Assembly (NCBI GenBank): GCA_963978905.1
Contig: OZ022256.1
Location: 52,376,001-52,440,000 of the forward strand
DNA length: 64,000 bases
Source of the DNA: Trichostrongylus colubriformis
Lineage: Eukaryota; Nematoda; Chromadorea; Rhabditida; Trichostrongylidae
Direction of reading: 5' to 3'
The notes under the pieces are model-generated. The model saw nothing but the letters and a program-made list of their open reading frames with translations. It was not told where the DNA came from and searched no databases. Shown one piece after another: positions 12,115 through 24,900 of the stretch. The position numbers were made by a program, and so were the translations under genes. The number at the start of each line of letters is the position of its first letter. The stretch's first letter is position 1.

Positions 12115-13930
12115 TATTTTATACTCGTTCTTACTTATTGTTCTTTTCACATTTAAGGATGGAGGGGGAGCTGAAATTCCTCTCTATGGTCTATGAGAAA
12201 GCAGCACAAGTAGGTTACACTACCACTCACAATTTTTGATTAATTGACACCTGGCGACGGATTATACGACGCAAAGACCTCGCACCGCCACAGTTTCGTT
12301 CAAAGTGGTGGAATCTTAGTCTCAGTGGTGAAATCAGGGTTTTCAGCGTTTTTACAGAATTGGTCGAAAATGGCAAAGATATCTATCGATTGAGAGAATC
12401 GCGAAAATAGCAATATTGTGGTAACTGGCTAAAAGGCAAAGGCGTGTCGATTTTCAAGCCCTGCTCACTCGGCACATGATCACAAAAAGAAGTCTTCGAA
12501 AAAGAAGGATCCTGAAATAAGAGATATTGCGAAATGGGCGACATCATGGAATTGGGTAGTTCAGAGTTCGCGATCGCGTCTGCGTTCGGAGGCGATCAGG
12601 AGGTCAGTCGACAGAGCAAAATGATAGGTACAAATCGATTGGACAATTAGGCGATCAGACGGAAAGAAAAATATTCTTATCGATTGAACAGTCAAGTGAT
12701 CAAGCGGAAGAACTAAGTGACGATTCGACTAGGTGAATGATACGCCTATTGGCCCGTTAGCTTGAATCGCGAACTCTGAATGATACCTGGCGTTTTCGTG
12801 GAATTGGTGGAAAGGGTTGGATGCGTATCGATTGAGAGAATCATGAAATTCCTAGGAGAAACGTGGGATCAAGGTGAGGGAGAGGAGGGTGGGAGACGCA
12901 ACTTTCCACCGACGTCGAAGTTCCTTCACTCCCTATGCTTGGGTTAAATTTCATGCCCCTTCTCCTACACGGAAAATCATCTACCGAAGCATCGGTCTCA
13001 GCTGCTTTAGCCTAAGCCTAGGAATAGAAAGGAGCTTCGACTCCCGTAAAGATTTTGCGTCTTCCCCCCTCCTCCCCCATCACTTCAGTTGATCCTAGAT
13101 CGGTATTTAGCCCTTTTTTACCGGTTTCACAGCAAACGACAATTCACTAATTTCATCCATGTGAACACTTTTTAGCTGAGTCATGGGCTGAACTCATTTT
13201 ACACAAAAAGATAAAATGTTGTTGTCATTCTGATAAGCAGTTCGGCATGACGTACAGATAAATGGGCGGTGAGGCTCACTCATTAGCGGTCAATGCACGA
13301 AGAAGCCAAAAAGGATGAGGTGAGTGAATTAGCTTGGGGAAACACAGCTGTTGGGAGTGATTCAAGGTAAACTTGCCACTTCACCCCGTTCGTAGCGCAG
13401 TATTCAATTCTTCGAAGATCGTCTAGATTAATAGAGCGTAACACTCTTTTCGGCTGTATAGGGTAAGCTCTGGCCTTGCTTGGTTTACGGTATCGCAGCT
13501 TGTGGGTGCTGTCAAACCCCGATTCCCCCCCCCCCCCCAAACATAAGCGTGGAAGTTTTCGGCAGTGTGCCCACGCTTACCCTCTGGTCGCCTGTGAAAC
13601 CAGTCGGCTGCACTGAATAATGCCCAATCGATTGTTCCGTGACTACTCTGACTACGAAGGACGGTCTACTTCAGCAAGTACTGCACTTACGAAATAGTGC
13701 TTACACTTTCGGCTGGCCTTTGCAGGGACACCAATGCCTCAGCACCTGATGGGCTGGCTGTGTTCACCGAGTATGAACCTCACTTACATGGAAGGGTGTA
13801 ATCACAATCATTGTATCATTTCTGATTGATACCACTCGTACATATAGTGGCAAAGGATCATTTAGCTTTCCCCTTGAGTGAGCGGTCAGCTTTCTCGATT
13901 CTTCCTTCAAAAACGTGCAAAAGAATAATC
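12115..13930. other. Intergenic DNA without a recognisable gene
   Basis: No exon series could be built. The only structure is a repeat at about 12560-12782 bounded by TTCAGAGTTCGCGAT and its inverse ATCGCGAACTCTGAA; its right end resembles 33050-33090, so it is a dispersed element. Poly-C runs and short ORFs elsewhere look random. Confidence 0.5.
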
Positions 13931-14096
13931 AGATAGATAGATAGATAGACAGACAGACAGTCAGTCAGACAGCCAGACAGAGAGACGGACAGACAGACAT
14001 ACAGAAAGATAGACAGACACACAGACACACAGACAGACAGAGACAGAAATACGGGCAGGCAGACAGGCAGGCAGGCAGGCAGACAGACGGACAAGC

Positions 14097-14183
<87 letters not shown>

Positions 14184-14246
14184 GAGGCACACAGACGCAC
14201 AGACAGACAAGACAGACAACACAGACACACAGACACAGACACACAG
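13931..14246. repeat. CAGA/GACA tetranucleotide microsatellite
   Basis: About 316 bases of AGAC units, pure in the middle (14095-14185), with AGAT at the left edge and CACAGA variants at the right. It generates long false minus-strand ORFs rich in Cys, Leu, Ser and Val. A related decayed GTCT-rich stretch occurs at 15640-15750 and again near 33190-33290, followed each time by a similar GTGATAAGG tail. Confidence 0.95.
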
Positions 14247-14479
14247 TAATCATCAGCGCATGAATCGGGACAAGCCGGTTCCGATCAAACTGGAGGCCTA
14301 TGAGATAATGCTCCCAAAAATGGTTTCAGAGAGTTGTCATTCGAAAGCTGTTGCAAAAGTCAGTTTAGGGTTTCCGATGATCAGTGAGACAAAAATACGC
14401 GATCTCGGTCTCGCGATTTCAATTTCGGTAATCTGAAATAAAGTTATTAGCCATTCCCAAGGGAAACCCTCGTCGCAGC

Positions 14480-15300
14480 CAGCAGCTAAGAGGGGTGTCG
14501 CGGATCAAAGGCATCCTTTTGACATCGCGTGTTGCGTCGTCCTAGCGCACACAAACCTCTCGCATCCAAGTGGCACCCAATGGTGGATGATGCCTCCCAG
14601 ACGCCCCCACCGGAGACACCCCGACGGCCGCCACGACGGCCGACGGGGCGGACCCACCCTGGGGACCTACGGGTCTTACCGACCTATTTCCTGGGTGCCA
14701 AGCCTCGGCACAGTCCCCCTAGGGCTATCGAGCCCCAACTGCCGCGTCACTGACAACCTGCTCCCAGTACCAAACATAATAAGACACAACATGGATATAT
14801 GGCATATGAATAACATATAATACACAACAAGAAATATGACACACAATTATCACGCAATAACATCAATACATTGTACCGTACCTGGCTCCCAAAAGTCGCC
14901 TCCGCTAGGGCGACTCCCGGCAGTCGGCTATACGTAGTAGACCCCCATCCGGCTTGCATCACGTAGCCATATGGCCGACGGTGTCTGGTATGGGGATCCA
15001 ACCAAGGCTGCTCCTGGTCGGGGAGCAGGGGAAGACACCGGCCAACTCATGTGCCAGCGCTCCACTACCCGAGAGCCAAGAGTGCACCGCACCCCCAGAC
15101 CTCGGGCAGCATCATGGCGTTGCCCGGTGAAAAACCGACTGGCAGCTGGCACCCGGTCTTATATACCGGCTTCGACCACAGAGGGTGGAGCCACCGCGTG
15201 TCGCATGACGCGACAAGCGGCGCCGCAGCGCGGACGGACCGGGGAGCGTGGTGCCCCGAGGCCATCGTCGCGGCGATCCGCGACAAAGGGTGATCCACCA
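14480..15300. other. GC-rich unexplained block
   Basis: 14555-14760 and 14880-15300 are clearly more GC-rich than their flanks and hold overlapping open frames on both strands (Pro/Arg-rich), with an AT-rich gap between. No domain, TIR or splice pattern is convincing. It may be a retroelement 5' region or an old insert. I see no supported gene. Confidence 0.35.
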
Positions 15301-15383
15301 TGCTAGCGATAGATTCGATTTGCACCCATAGTGCACAGACGACATGGACCGCTCTACACATTTCACGGCTCTTCTCTGTTAAG

Positions 15384-15447
15384 GATAAAGACAAAGAAGC
15401 TGATAATAAGAAAAAGGCATCGGATGTCGCCAATGTGATAGCACAGC
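15384..15447 (+). other. Possible exon (Lys/Asp-rich), unplaced
   Basis: A segment with a fair acceptor (CTGTTAAG) and good donor (C then GTGAGT) encodes DKDKEADNKKKASDVANVIA. The composition resembles the charged N-terminal tail of the phosphatase gene downstream. It leaves phase 1, which does not fit the next exon I can place (18909, phase 0), so an intermediate exon would be needed. Confidence 0.3.
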
Positions 15448-16102
15448 GTGAGTTCTCCTCAGTGCCCAAGTATCAATTACTGTAGGTTGTAGTATGTATA
15501 CATTTTCAGCTTTCAATAGCAGAAGATTGACATCTTCGAATCCTTTCAATCAACGGATAAAAACGGTATAGAAATTGTAATCGAACGATTTAAGCCATTC
15601 ATTCAAGTACATTTTCTATTGAAAAGACCACTATCTTAGTGTGTCTGTTTGTCGGTCGGTTTGTCTGTAGGCTTGCCAATGGGTTTGTCGGTATGTCTGC
15701 CCGTCCGCAAGTGAGCGATTGTGATAAGGAAATGATAGGGCAAAGCAACCGCTCCAAGTATGCAGAAAGTGATAGGTGTTAAAGTATCATTGTAAGACCA
15801 TGTTTACCTGGTGGTAGCACCTCCTCCTTGAATAAACACCTATTTCTTACTCCCGTCGTCATGAGTGTCGGTAAACGGACAAATGTGCGGCGGTACTCAC
15901 TGCCGCGACGCATGAGCCACGCGTGGCGGCCTCCATCATGGCGCGCGCTGGCATGCTCATGAGCTCTAGGTCTTCTTATCTCATCGGGCAAGGCTCTTCG
16001 TGAGCAGCACATGAGATCTTCGTCTACTACAGTGTGTGTAAAAGAAAGACTCATAACTCGCCGCTGAAGCGGCGAGCCAAGAGTCGCGCGCTCTTCGCGC
16101 AT

Positions 16103-16305
16103 TGCAAGGGAAGGAAGCCTCGACGTGGGGGCTAATATGGGCCGTCGCCAAATATCGTTGTTGAGTTTATGACATCGGTGAAAAGAAAGCGACACTTGTC
16201 ATCACAAAATGCATACTCAAGTGTATATTTAACCCAAGCCTGCAAGGGAAGAAAGCCTCGATGTGGGGGCTAATATGGGCCGTCCCCAAATATCGTTGTT
16301 GAGCT
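16103..16305. repeat. Direct repeat, two copies of about 65 bp
   Basis: 16103-16168 and 16241-16305 share TGCAAGGGAAG(G/A)AAGCCTCG followed by a GTGGGGGCTAATATGGGCCG run and ATATCGTTGTTGAG. The two copies differ at only a few bases and are about 72 bases apart. No function is evident. Confidence 0.75.
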
Positions 16306-16934
16306 TGTATCGATGAGACGGAAGCAACTGTGCATTCGCCGCTAAAGTGCACCGACCCTTGAACAACGGGAACCGAAGGCTCCCGCAATTACTAAATTGG
16401 CGATTTGGAACCCTAATCGCAATGATAACGGATCATCCTCCCCTACTTCACCGCTGCCCCACGGTACTCCGTCTCGTCGGACTATCCGGTAAAACAACGT
16501 TGGCTTCCGTACCAATCATGCGTAGTACACTCTGCGAGTATCTCGTTACATGATCTCTCTTACGCGGAGTGCGCAGACGGAGCGACGAAACGGGAGAAAG
16601 CCTGTGCCCACTGACGACGAACCGCGACGCAAGCTCACGCGTTGCGGTAGTGAGTATCACCGCACATTTGTCCGTTTACCATTCCCCCGCCGTCATTCCA
16701 CGGTGTGCTAACGTCGCACTAGGTCTCGGATGGCATGCAGTTGTCATCAGTTGTCGGAGGACCACTGATGTTTGCACTGGACCGAAAAAAATAGTGGGTA
16801 ATCGAAGAACTTAGAAGGATTGCAGTCTTTCTATTAAATCCTGGACGGTTGCACAAGCTATCATGATGGGGGAAGAGGGTCGAAAACGAGTATGGATCTT
16901 GCCGTCATGGGGTGCAGTCACAGAACTCCAATTA

Positions 16935-18323
16935 TTGGGTTGGGGAATAAGTTCCCGCCGTTTTTTTCAACCCCGTTTTTCACATTGTTCCCTTCATATT
17001 TCGACAAAGCTCATATATGTTTTCAATGGAGCTTTTTCTGCTCTACAAAATGCTCATGTCTGTTTTTCAACTCCTTGGACTACCTAATATTTATGAGGTT
17101 TGAAAATGAAGTAGCTAAAGGCAAAAAATTAGCACTTGCGCACCTCATTTTTTTCGTCTGTCATTGAGGCCAAAAAATGTATGTGTATATGTTTCGATAG
17201 AGCTTTCACAGCTCTACAGAATGGTACTGCAGTTCATTCAAATCGTTCAATTTCTTGTTGTTTTTGAGATTCACAAATGCAGTACTCGCAAAAGTGTGCA
17301 CTTTCGTTATCTCCTCTTCCTCGCCTACCATCGAGATTGGAGAGGAAGTGCATATGTGCATTCGATAGAGATCTTTTTGCTCTACAAGATGTTACCACTC
17401 TTTTTTTGTATTCTCTCATATTTTAGCATGTAGGAATGAGTTTCCACCTTCTTTTCAACTCAAAATTACGTAGTAATAATAAATTCTTTCAACACAATGT
17501 TTTGTACTATTCGATAAAGCTCTTTTTGCTTCACGAGACAGTGTCTGCAATTTTCGTTAAAATTAATTTTTGCTATTTTTTAGGTCATTTAAAAGGAGTG
17601 CCAGGTCGACGAAATCGAGCCTGATCGACACAAAAAGGCTCGATTTCGTCGACCTGGCACTCCTTTTAAATGACCTAAAAAATAGCAAAAATTAATTTTA
17701 ACGAAAATTGCAAACACTGTCTCGTGAAGGAAGAAAAGCTCTATCGAATAGTACAAAACATTGTGTTGAAAGAATTTATTATTACTACGTAATTTTGAGT
17801 TGAAAAGAAGGTGGAAACTCATTCCTACATGCTAAAATATGAAAGAATACAAAAAAAGAGTGGTAACATCTTGTAGAGCAAAAAGATCTCTATCGAATGC
17901 ACATATGCACTTCCTCTCCAATCTCGATGGTAGGCGAGGAAGAGGAGATAACGAAAGTGCACACTTTTGCGAGTACTGCATTTGTGAATCTCAAAAACAA
18001 CAAAAAATTGAGCGATTTGAATGAACTGCAGTACCATTCTGTAGAGCTGAGAAAGCTCTATCGAAACATATACACATACATTTTTTGGTCTCAATAGCAG
18101 ACGAAAAAAATGAGGTGCGCAAGTGCTAATTTTTTGCCTTTAGCTACTTCATTTTCAAACCTCATAAATATTAGGTAGTCCAAGGAGTTGAAAAACAGAC
18201 ATGAGCATTTTGTAGAGCAGAAAAAGCTCCATTGAGAACATGTATGAGCTTTGTCGAAATATGAAGGGAACAATGTGAAAAACGGGGTTGAAAAAAACGG
18301 CGGGAACTTATTCCCCAACCCAA
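16935..18323. mobile_element. 1389-bp near-perfect palindrome (foldback MITE)
   Basis: The two arms, 16935-17622 and 17636-18323, are each 688 bases and are inverted copies with only scattered substitutions, around a 13-base loop. The ends are TTGGGTTGGGGAATAAGTTC flanked by TA on both sides, as in Tc1/mariner insertions. Inside each arm a degenerate module recurs four times: TTCGATAGAGCT, then a TTTTTGCTCT-like run and CTACAAGATG. No transposase is encoded; the paired ORFs are mirror images. It lies just upstream of the first phosphatase exon I can place. Confidence 0.92.
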
Positions 18324-18908
18324 TAATATGACTAGTGGGTGACACCAGTAGATAATTGCGATAAAATTGTACGTTCTATCGTTGCTGAGCCACATCGCTG
18401 AGTTACTCCCTTCCAGACTATCTTATGCGCAGTTCGTTCCTCTCCAATGACTCGGGACGCGCGAGGTACATCGCGTAGCTCAAACTGGTATAAAGTATAA
18501 GGGAGGAAATCGGGTCGAAGAAAAATAATAATACCTGTCTCGGATTTTGAAAAAAAAAACATCCAGCTTGATAAATTTGAGGAGCTCATACTACGGAGGA
18601 GGAGACAACGTGCTGATTGACATATCAAAGCCTGTACTACACACACGTGGCCAATATTCGCGTTGTTACTGGCTAGCGGCTAGCATGAGCAGAGAAATCT
18701 TAAAGGGAGGGGGTTGTATTTTGCATCGCAAAAAGAGGGAAAGGATGCCGTATTTTGTGTTGGAAGGATTGTCTTTGTAAAGCTGAAATACTCGGGTTTC
18801 ACTGATATGGGAACCGGTCAAGCGACGGCCGGTGACCTTCTGTAAAAGGTTATGCCCACCTCAAGATTCATAGCGCTCCTTTTTTTCTCCGATGCACCTC
18901 AATTCCAG

Positions 18909-21900
18909 GTAGCAGCACTATTGGAGGAACGACAGAAAGCAAAAGTAAAGCGTTTCACGCTAGAAATTATTATTTTTGAATTAGATGACGCCGTGTTTAT
19001 TTCAGGCCGCTACTAATGCACCGCGAGTAGCTAGAAAGCCTGCGGCTCGGCACTCTCCATCATCGGTATGTACTATTCTATATATACAATATGTATAAGA
19101 CTCGAAATAATGGTACAACCTATTCATTTGATTAAAAAATAATGAAAAAGATTCTTATCGGGTTATAGCATTACGATAGTCACAGACTCATACGGTGCAG
19201 AAAACCCGTTCCCAGACAATCACTCCCCATGTGAACGAGATCTTTTTGCACAAACCACGCCCATATCTCGACATCCTAAACGAGTTGGTGAACTGACTTC
19301 TAGAATTCAAAATGAAAAATAGCATATAGGTATCGAAAAAGTTTCTGGATTAGAGGAAAAGTCAGGACTGTCAATTACAAACTGTTGCAAGACTACAACT
19401 TGATACGCAGTGAAACTTGCTCTTGAAGACACCGAGAGCAATACTTTGGCCGATTGTAGGTTATGGAAGTCGAGACGCTAACTAGTGCAATGGCAAAGAA
19501 AGAGGTGGATAAAACCAGTCAAAGCCACCAAAAATAGAACTTTCTTCTCCTAACTTCTTTAGATCCCCTAAATTACTGGTCGCTTGAAGGCACACCACGC
19601 GATAAATTGTGAGAGTTATAGCGCGTATTACTGGACTTAAAGGCCCTGCTTCATCCACCAGTGAAGAAAAATGAACCAAATCCCCCCACATCCACCAAAA
19701 ATAGAACCCCCTGTATTCAGTCCCCGTACGAGTATTGGAGATTGTAGAAGAGCTTTTGCCCGATGATATCGCGCAAAATGCTACGGTATCACCTGTTCTC
19801 CCCTGTTGAAGCTGCCTTCGCTATTGATATCGCCGCCTTATCTTGTCTTATCGCATGTTTCCTTCTCCACGTAAGAGCCACGATGGAAATTTGTTTGTCT
19901 AAGGCCAGGAGTGATTCGGCTCGATGGGCTCAACTCGGCTCGGGTTGAGCGCGATTATCGCCGCGAGGATGCACTACAGAGCCGCAACACGGGTGCAACC
20001 TGGCCACCTATCTAAGGACCTACTTCCCCCAAGAAAGTAAGACACTAATGTGATTATCGCGTGGTGTGCCTTTAACGGCAGACACAGACGCTGAGGCACT
20101 ATGTCGTTCAGTGGGGAACAACGCCCTCCCCTCGCTGGCCAGTGAAACGCTGCAGCTGGAAGTGAGACTTGATGGCATCACTAACCGAATGCTCCCTCAC
20201 AGCGAACATCGTTCCCATTTCTGCTTTTCTTTCTAGCCCTTTTTCCGGTGCCTGAAGGACACCAGATGAGATAATTGATAACTGGCAATTACCAGAAAAC
20301 TGAAGCTATTGGGCGATGGAAAGATTTCGGTGTATGTCAGGACTGGGTGTGTACCCTTATGTCAGGATTTCGCACGATGGCGAGCGGCGTGCGACGCAGT
20401 GTGTGCGAGCTATGCGCTTCGCGGTAGTTGGGTGTTAGAATGACTACACGGTTGTGCTAGGGGGGCAATACGCAGTTGCCTTGCGATCGCTTTGGGACCG
20501 AACAACATGGCGCCTCTGGCTGGTCCGCATTGCTTCTTTTGCGACATGTCGCTATGCGAAATCTGACATAAGAGTACACATCGTCAGGACTCTACATCTA
20601 GGTCACGCCACACAAGAAGGTGGCAAATTCACGATGATACAAGCGCTTGGCCAGCACAAAATTGCATAAATCTGAAATGATATAGGAGAATCCTCCAACA
20701 AAGCTTTATTGCAGGGCGGCAGTAAATCAAGTCGTCGAAGAAGGGCGCCTAAGAAATCTGCGGTAAGTTCTCGCTTGCAATAGAGTTTCTTTAAATCATA
20801 CGGAAATGTAACAATTACTACTTACAGAGACTGAAGGTCGATGATCCTGCCGATGTGATAACGCAAGATGTTTCGGACGAGAGTTCACGTAAAAAATACA
20901 AAAAAGACGGAACGAATGCAGATAAAAAAATCACACCAACGGAAGGAACGACTCCATCGGTGATGGGAAAGGTTCAACCAAAGGTTCATAGGACACAGAC
21001 CGATGATGATAAAGGACCAACGGCAAATGCCGATGATAATCGATATATTTGGGCCCAGAACCTCATGCGGACAACGGTTTGTTTTCATTTGCAATCATTT
21101 AATTTTGAAAAAACATGCTATTGCCCAAAGTCCAAAACATAGTACAGCGTCCTCAGCGTTTGAAATTGATCTGGCACTAGCGCTTGCCGTTCAGTAGTTT
21201 TCAGAGTAGGGACCCAGGGATCAAATGGAACACTTTCGTCTTACAGTCCAGATTCGGTCCGAGATCACATAGCCCGGTCAATGCGCACAGAATTGACGGC
21301 ATTTTCACACGTGGAATTTTTGCACACGTGGACATAATTACACTTAGATATGTAACGAACAATCATTTTATCTACTGAAATTTGGGAGCCATGTGGATGT
21401 GTAGAAAGTGGAGGGGAGGGGGGGGGGCAAACAGTAGGACACAAGGTGTTCAGAGCCATAGTTGAGCATAGGCGTCGAGGGAAACTTTTGAGAAATCTCC
21501 ATCGGCAGGGGACGACGCTATCTCTAGGTACACTCAAGATATTACCATATAAATAAAAAAAAGGCCAATAGATAACTATAGCACAACCATTATCCTTGTA
21601 CATAGTATAATTATCGATTGTCGACCTTATCTGGGGAGCGACCTTATCGGTCTATAAAATGTTATTAGGTTGATTCATAATAAATCGGACAAATGGTAGT
21701 GATGATTTCTAGAGATCATAACTCAGTAACGAATTAACGAAAATGGACGCGCGAGGTACCGTTGGAATGAGTATGAAAAGCTCTTCAAAGTACCGCAAAA
21801 TAATCACTCCAAATTAAATTCATTCCGCCACAATGCCGCACGATTTCAAGCGGTCCAGAGACCACATCCGCAACGTCATACTATTTATATCGCTATCTGG

Positions 21901-24900
21901 CCAGGAACCCGCGGATATCGGCAGACGTCTGATAGAAGTTCACAAGGAGCATGCCCCCGGCAGAAGTACACTGTAGTTGTAGCATTCGAAGTTTGCGTCA
22001 GGCGACTATTCCATCGAAGACGAAAGCCGCGGTTGGTGGAGCCTACACGGCGTAGAGTACTGGGAGCTGCTCGATGAAGGTACCACAGTATCCGCCGACG
22101 TCTACGTTCGTCAATTACGAGAATTGAAGGCCAATGTCCAAAGTTCGCTACGGCGGCGGTCACATGTCTACTTCCAGCACGACAACGTGTCTACTTCCAC
22201 AGACCGCACTTCGCAAGATCGACCAAGGCCGAGCTGCTGCTGTACAGTTGGACCGTGCTTCCACACCCACCGTACTCCCCAGACCTGGCCCCTTCAGATT
22301 TCCACCTTTTCTCCCACAGCCAACGCCACCTGGACGGCCAAGACTTCAAAACTCGCGACGAGGTCAAGGCGGCACTCGGCAACTTCTTCGAGCTCCAGCT
22401 TCCGGCCTTCTGGAGCAAGGGCATCCATGATCTGCCTATACCGTGGCAGAAGGTCATCGATAAAGATGGAGTATATTTCAAGTGAATCCCTGTTGTCGTA
22501 AAAAAGTTGTACGACGATGATTAAAATTGGTCAATTTGTCCGATTTATTATGAATCAACCTAATACAAGAATAGAGGAGTAGGTCGCCTAGAGGAATGGT
22601 CTACAGTACGACTCTCTTTTCTAACTGGAAATACCACTCTCTACCCTTGTGGAACTTTCGACCCACGCTCGGCTCTGCTACAGGGGGCGCCATCCCTGAC
22701 TACGCGAAATGAAATTTACACCCTTTGCCCTTTGCTCACGGTGTATTCTTTGTATCGTCACGCCCACCTTTGTACACTTGTTTTAATTGTGGTGAAATGA
22801 ACTGGAGTAAAAAGAAAAGGCGTGAAAAGTATGTCCGAAATGCTGAAGACTCGCTTAGCAAACGTTTCTTTGAATCAACGTGATCTTTATTTGCCATCGT
22901 GAAATACTTCAAGGAACTGTATCAGTGTGGCTTTCATTTCTAGTAGCCCTGCATGGCCTTTGAGCAAACCGACACCCCCCCCCCCCCCTCCCCTCAGCAG
23001 CCGGCAGCTGCTGAGTTCCTATTCCCCACGCATCCTCCAATGTGCTAGTGCAGTTGTACGACGCCATCACTTATTAGCTTGATGCTGTTGTGGCAAGCAA
23101 CTTTCTTCTCCTGAACGTTCTACGCGACAGCTCTCATTTGAACGAATTATTTCATCCTCCTGACTTTTTTCGCGCGCTACAATTAGAGACTATTTCGTAT
23201 AAAATTCCCGCTACGTATGTAAGGCCGCGTTCGTATTTTGCATAACCGACTCCGGCACTGGCTACGCAAAGTATGTACGCGGTCTGAGACTATCATCGGA
23301 TGCCCTTTTTTAATTGCTCAAAAGCAAAGGTGTGATTAGAAGGATTCGAAACTTTAGGGAAATTAGATATGATCCGATTGATTTTTCAGAGCATGGCTTC
23401 AATTAGAAAGGAGTTTATACAGAATAAAAACTACAGACCGCCTGAATACACATTTGATTATTTTAAGCGAAATGTTCAAAAGAACAGGTGAGATCAATTA
23501 CTTCCCTTTTGGTCTTTACAGTACTATTTTCAAACCAAAACAGTAGCACGCCCAGAGAACCGTTTCGATGCTCTTTGAGCAAGCTCTGTAGTTTTTTGAC
23601 ATCCTTTGCTAATACGTACAATATGGGGCAGAGGTAATGTGGTGACAGGTGGCGGCGTCCAATCCCGGTCTCAGGGTGCGGTAAGTTCCCCAGCAACGTC
23701 CTCTCAGGCCAACCAAGCCTTCCATCGCCTCTGGTATGTGAGACATCGGCTCGCCTAACAAGTCACTGTATAGGCCAAATCAATATCAGTTCCGCTATCA
23801 AAAAATCATCAATCACACTGACCTGCCACCTCGATTTTGAAGAAATCTAGACTGCGCGACTTATCCCATAAAAGGGATGACTAACGGCAGAAAGTCAATT
23901 CTTTTCACCAGTCAGCTGGCGCATAATACTGTGCGCGAAACACCATGTGCGTCAGTGGGTAGATCGAATTTCTTGAGGACAGAGTATTTCACTGCACACC
24001 CCGCCCACCGTGGGCGGGGCTTAATTTGGGCCATTTGTGGTCTTTGCTTCTTGTCCCATGCCCTACCCATCCCACGCTTTCCCCATTTCCACAGGTTGTT
24101 TTTTCTGTAACGTCCAAGCTCCGCCCACCACCACAAATGCCCCGCCCGCTGAGGATTCTTTCGTGATTTTCAAAAACTCATCGCTGTCCTTAATCAACCT
24201 TCTCCCCACGTCTGGAGCACATTCGAACCCAATTAATAATTTTCGGTCTGAAAACAGAAAATTCCACTGCAGGCTTCGCCCAGCGTGGGCGGAGTTCAAG
24301 CTGGTCCATGTGTGCTCTTTACTTCTTGTCTCATGCTCTACCCATGCCACACTTGCCCCTATCTCCACAGGTCGTTTTTCATATAATACCTAATTTCGCG
24401 CAGACGGAGGGACGAAAGGGACGGAGAAACGGAACAAGGGATGGTTGCACAGACAGACAAAACGTTTTATGTATAGTAAGGATGCTTGATTTAATATGAC
24501 CTATGACCCACGCAAGTTTATTCAATAGCGATACTTAAAAATTCGATTGTAATCTGCACATCACAGGTACGAAGATGTGATATGCATGGACTCTACTCGT
24601 GTTATATTGAAAGACAGAACACCAGACAATGATTATATTCATGCTAATTGGATGGATATGCCAGATGGACAAAGATACATTTGTACTCAAGTTGGTAACA
24701 AACTTAAAGGCGTCATTCTCGACGTGGAACATTTTGCTTTGCGCTTTAGCTCACAACTAGGCGTGAGAATTAAAAAAAACATATACGGCTCATTTTCACT
24801 CCCATTTCGGAGCACCTGATAGGGCGTGGCCTACGGACTTGGGTGAGATGTATCAAACTCTCTCACTCCGCCACACTCTCACCTTGCCACGCATTCTCAC

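Noticed and set aside
13931..14246. Regularly spaced repeats as a CRISPR array
   Set aside because: Simple tetranucleotide repeat with no spacers, in a eukaryotic gene context.
13858..14253. 131-residue minus-strand ORF rich in Cys, Leu, Ser, Val
   Set aside because: It is the translation of the CAGA microsatellite; two overlapping frames give equally long ORFs of the same composition.
16892..18345. Two similar ORFs (about 90 residues) on opposite strands
   Set aside because: They are the same sequence read from each arm of the palindrome; composition is that of AT-rich noncoding DNA.
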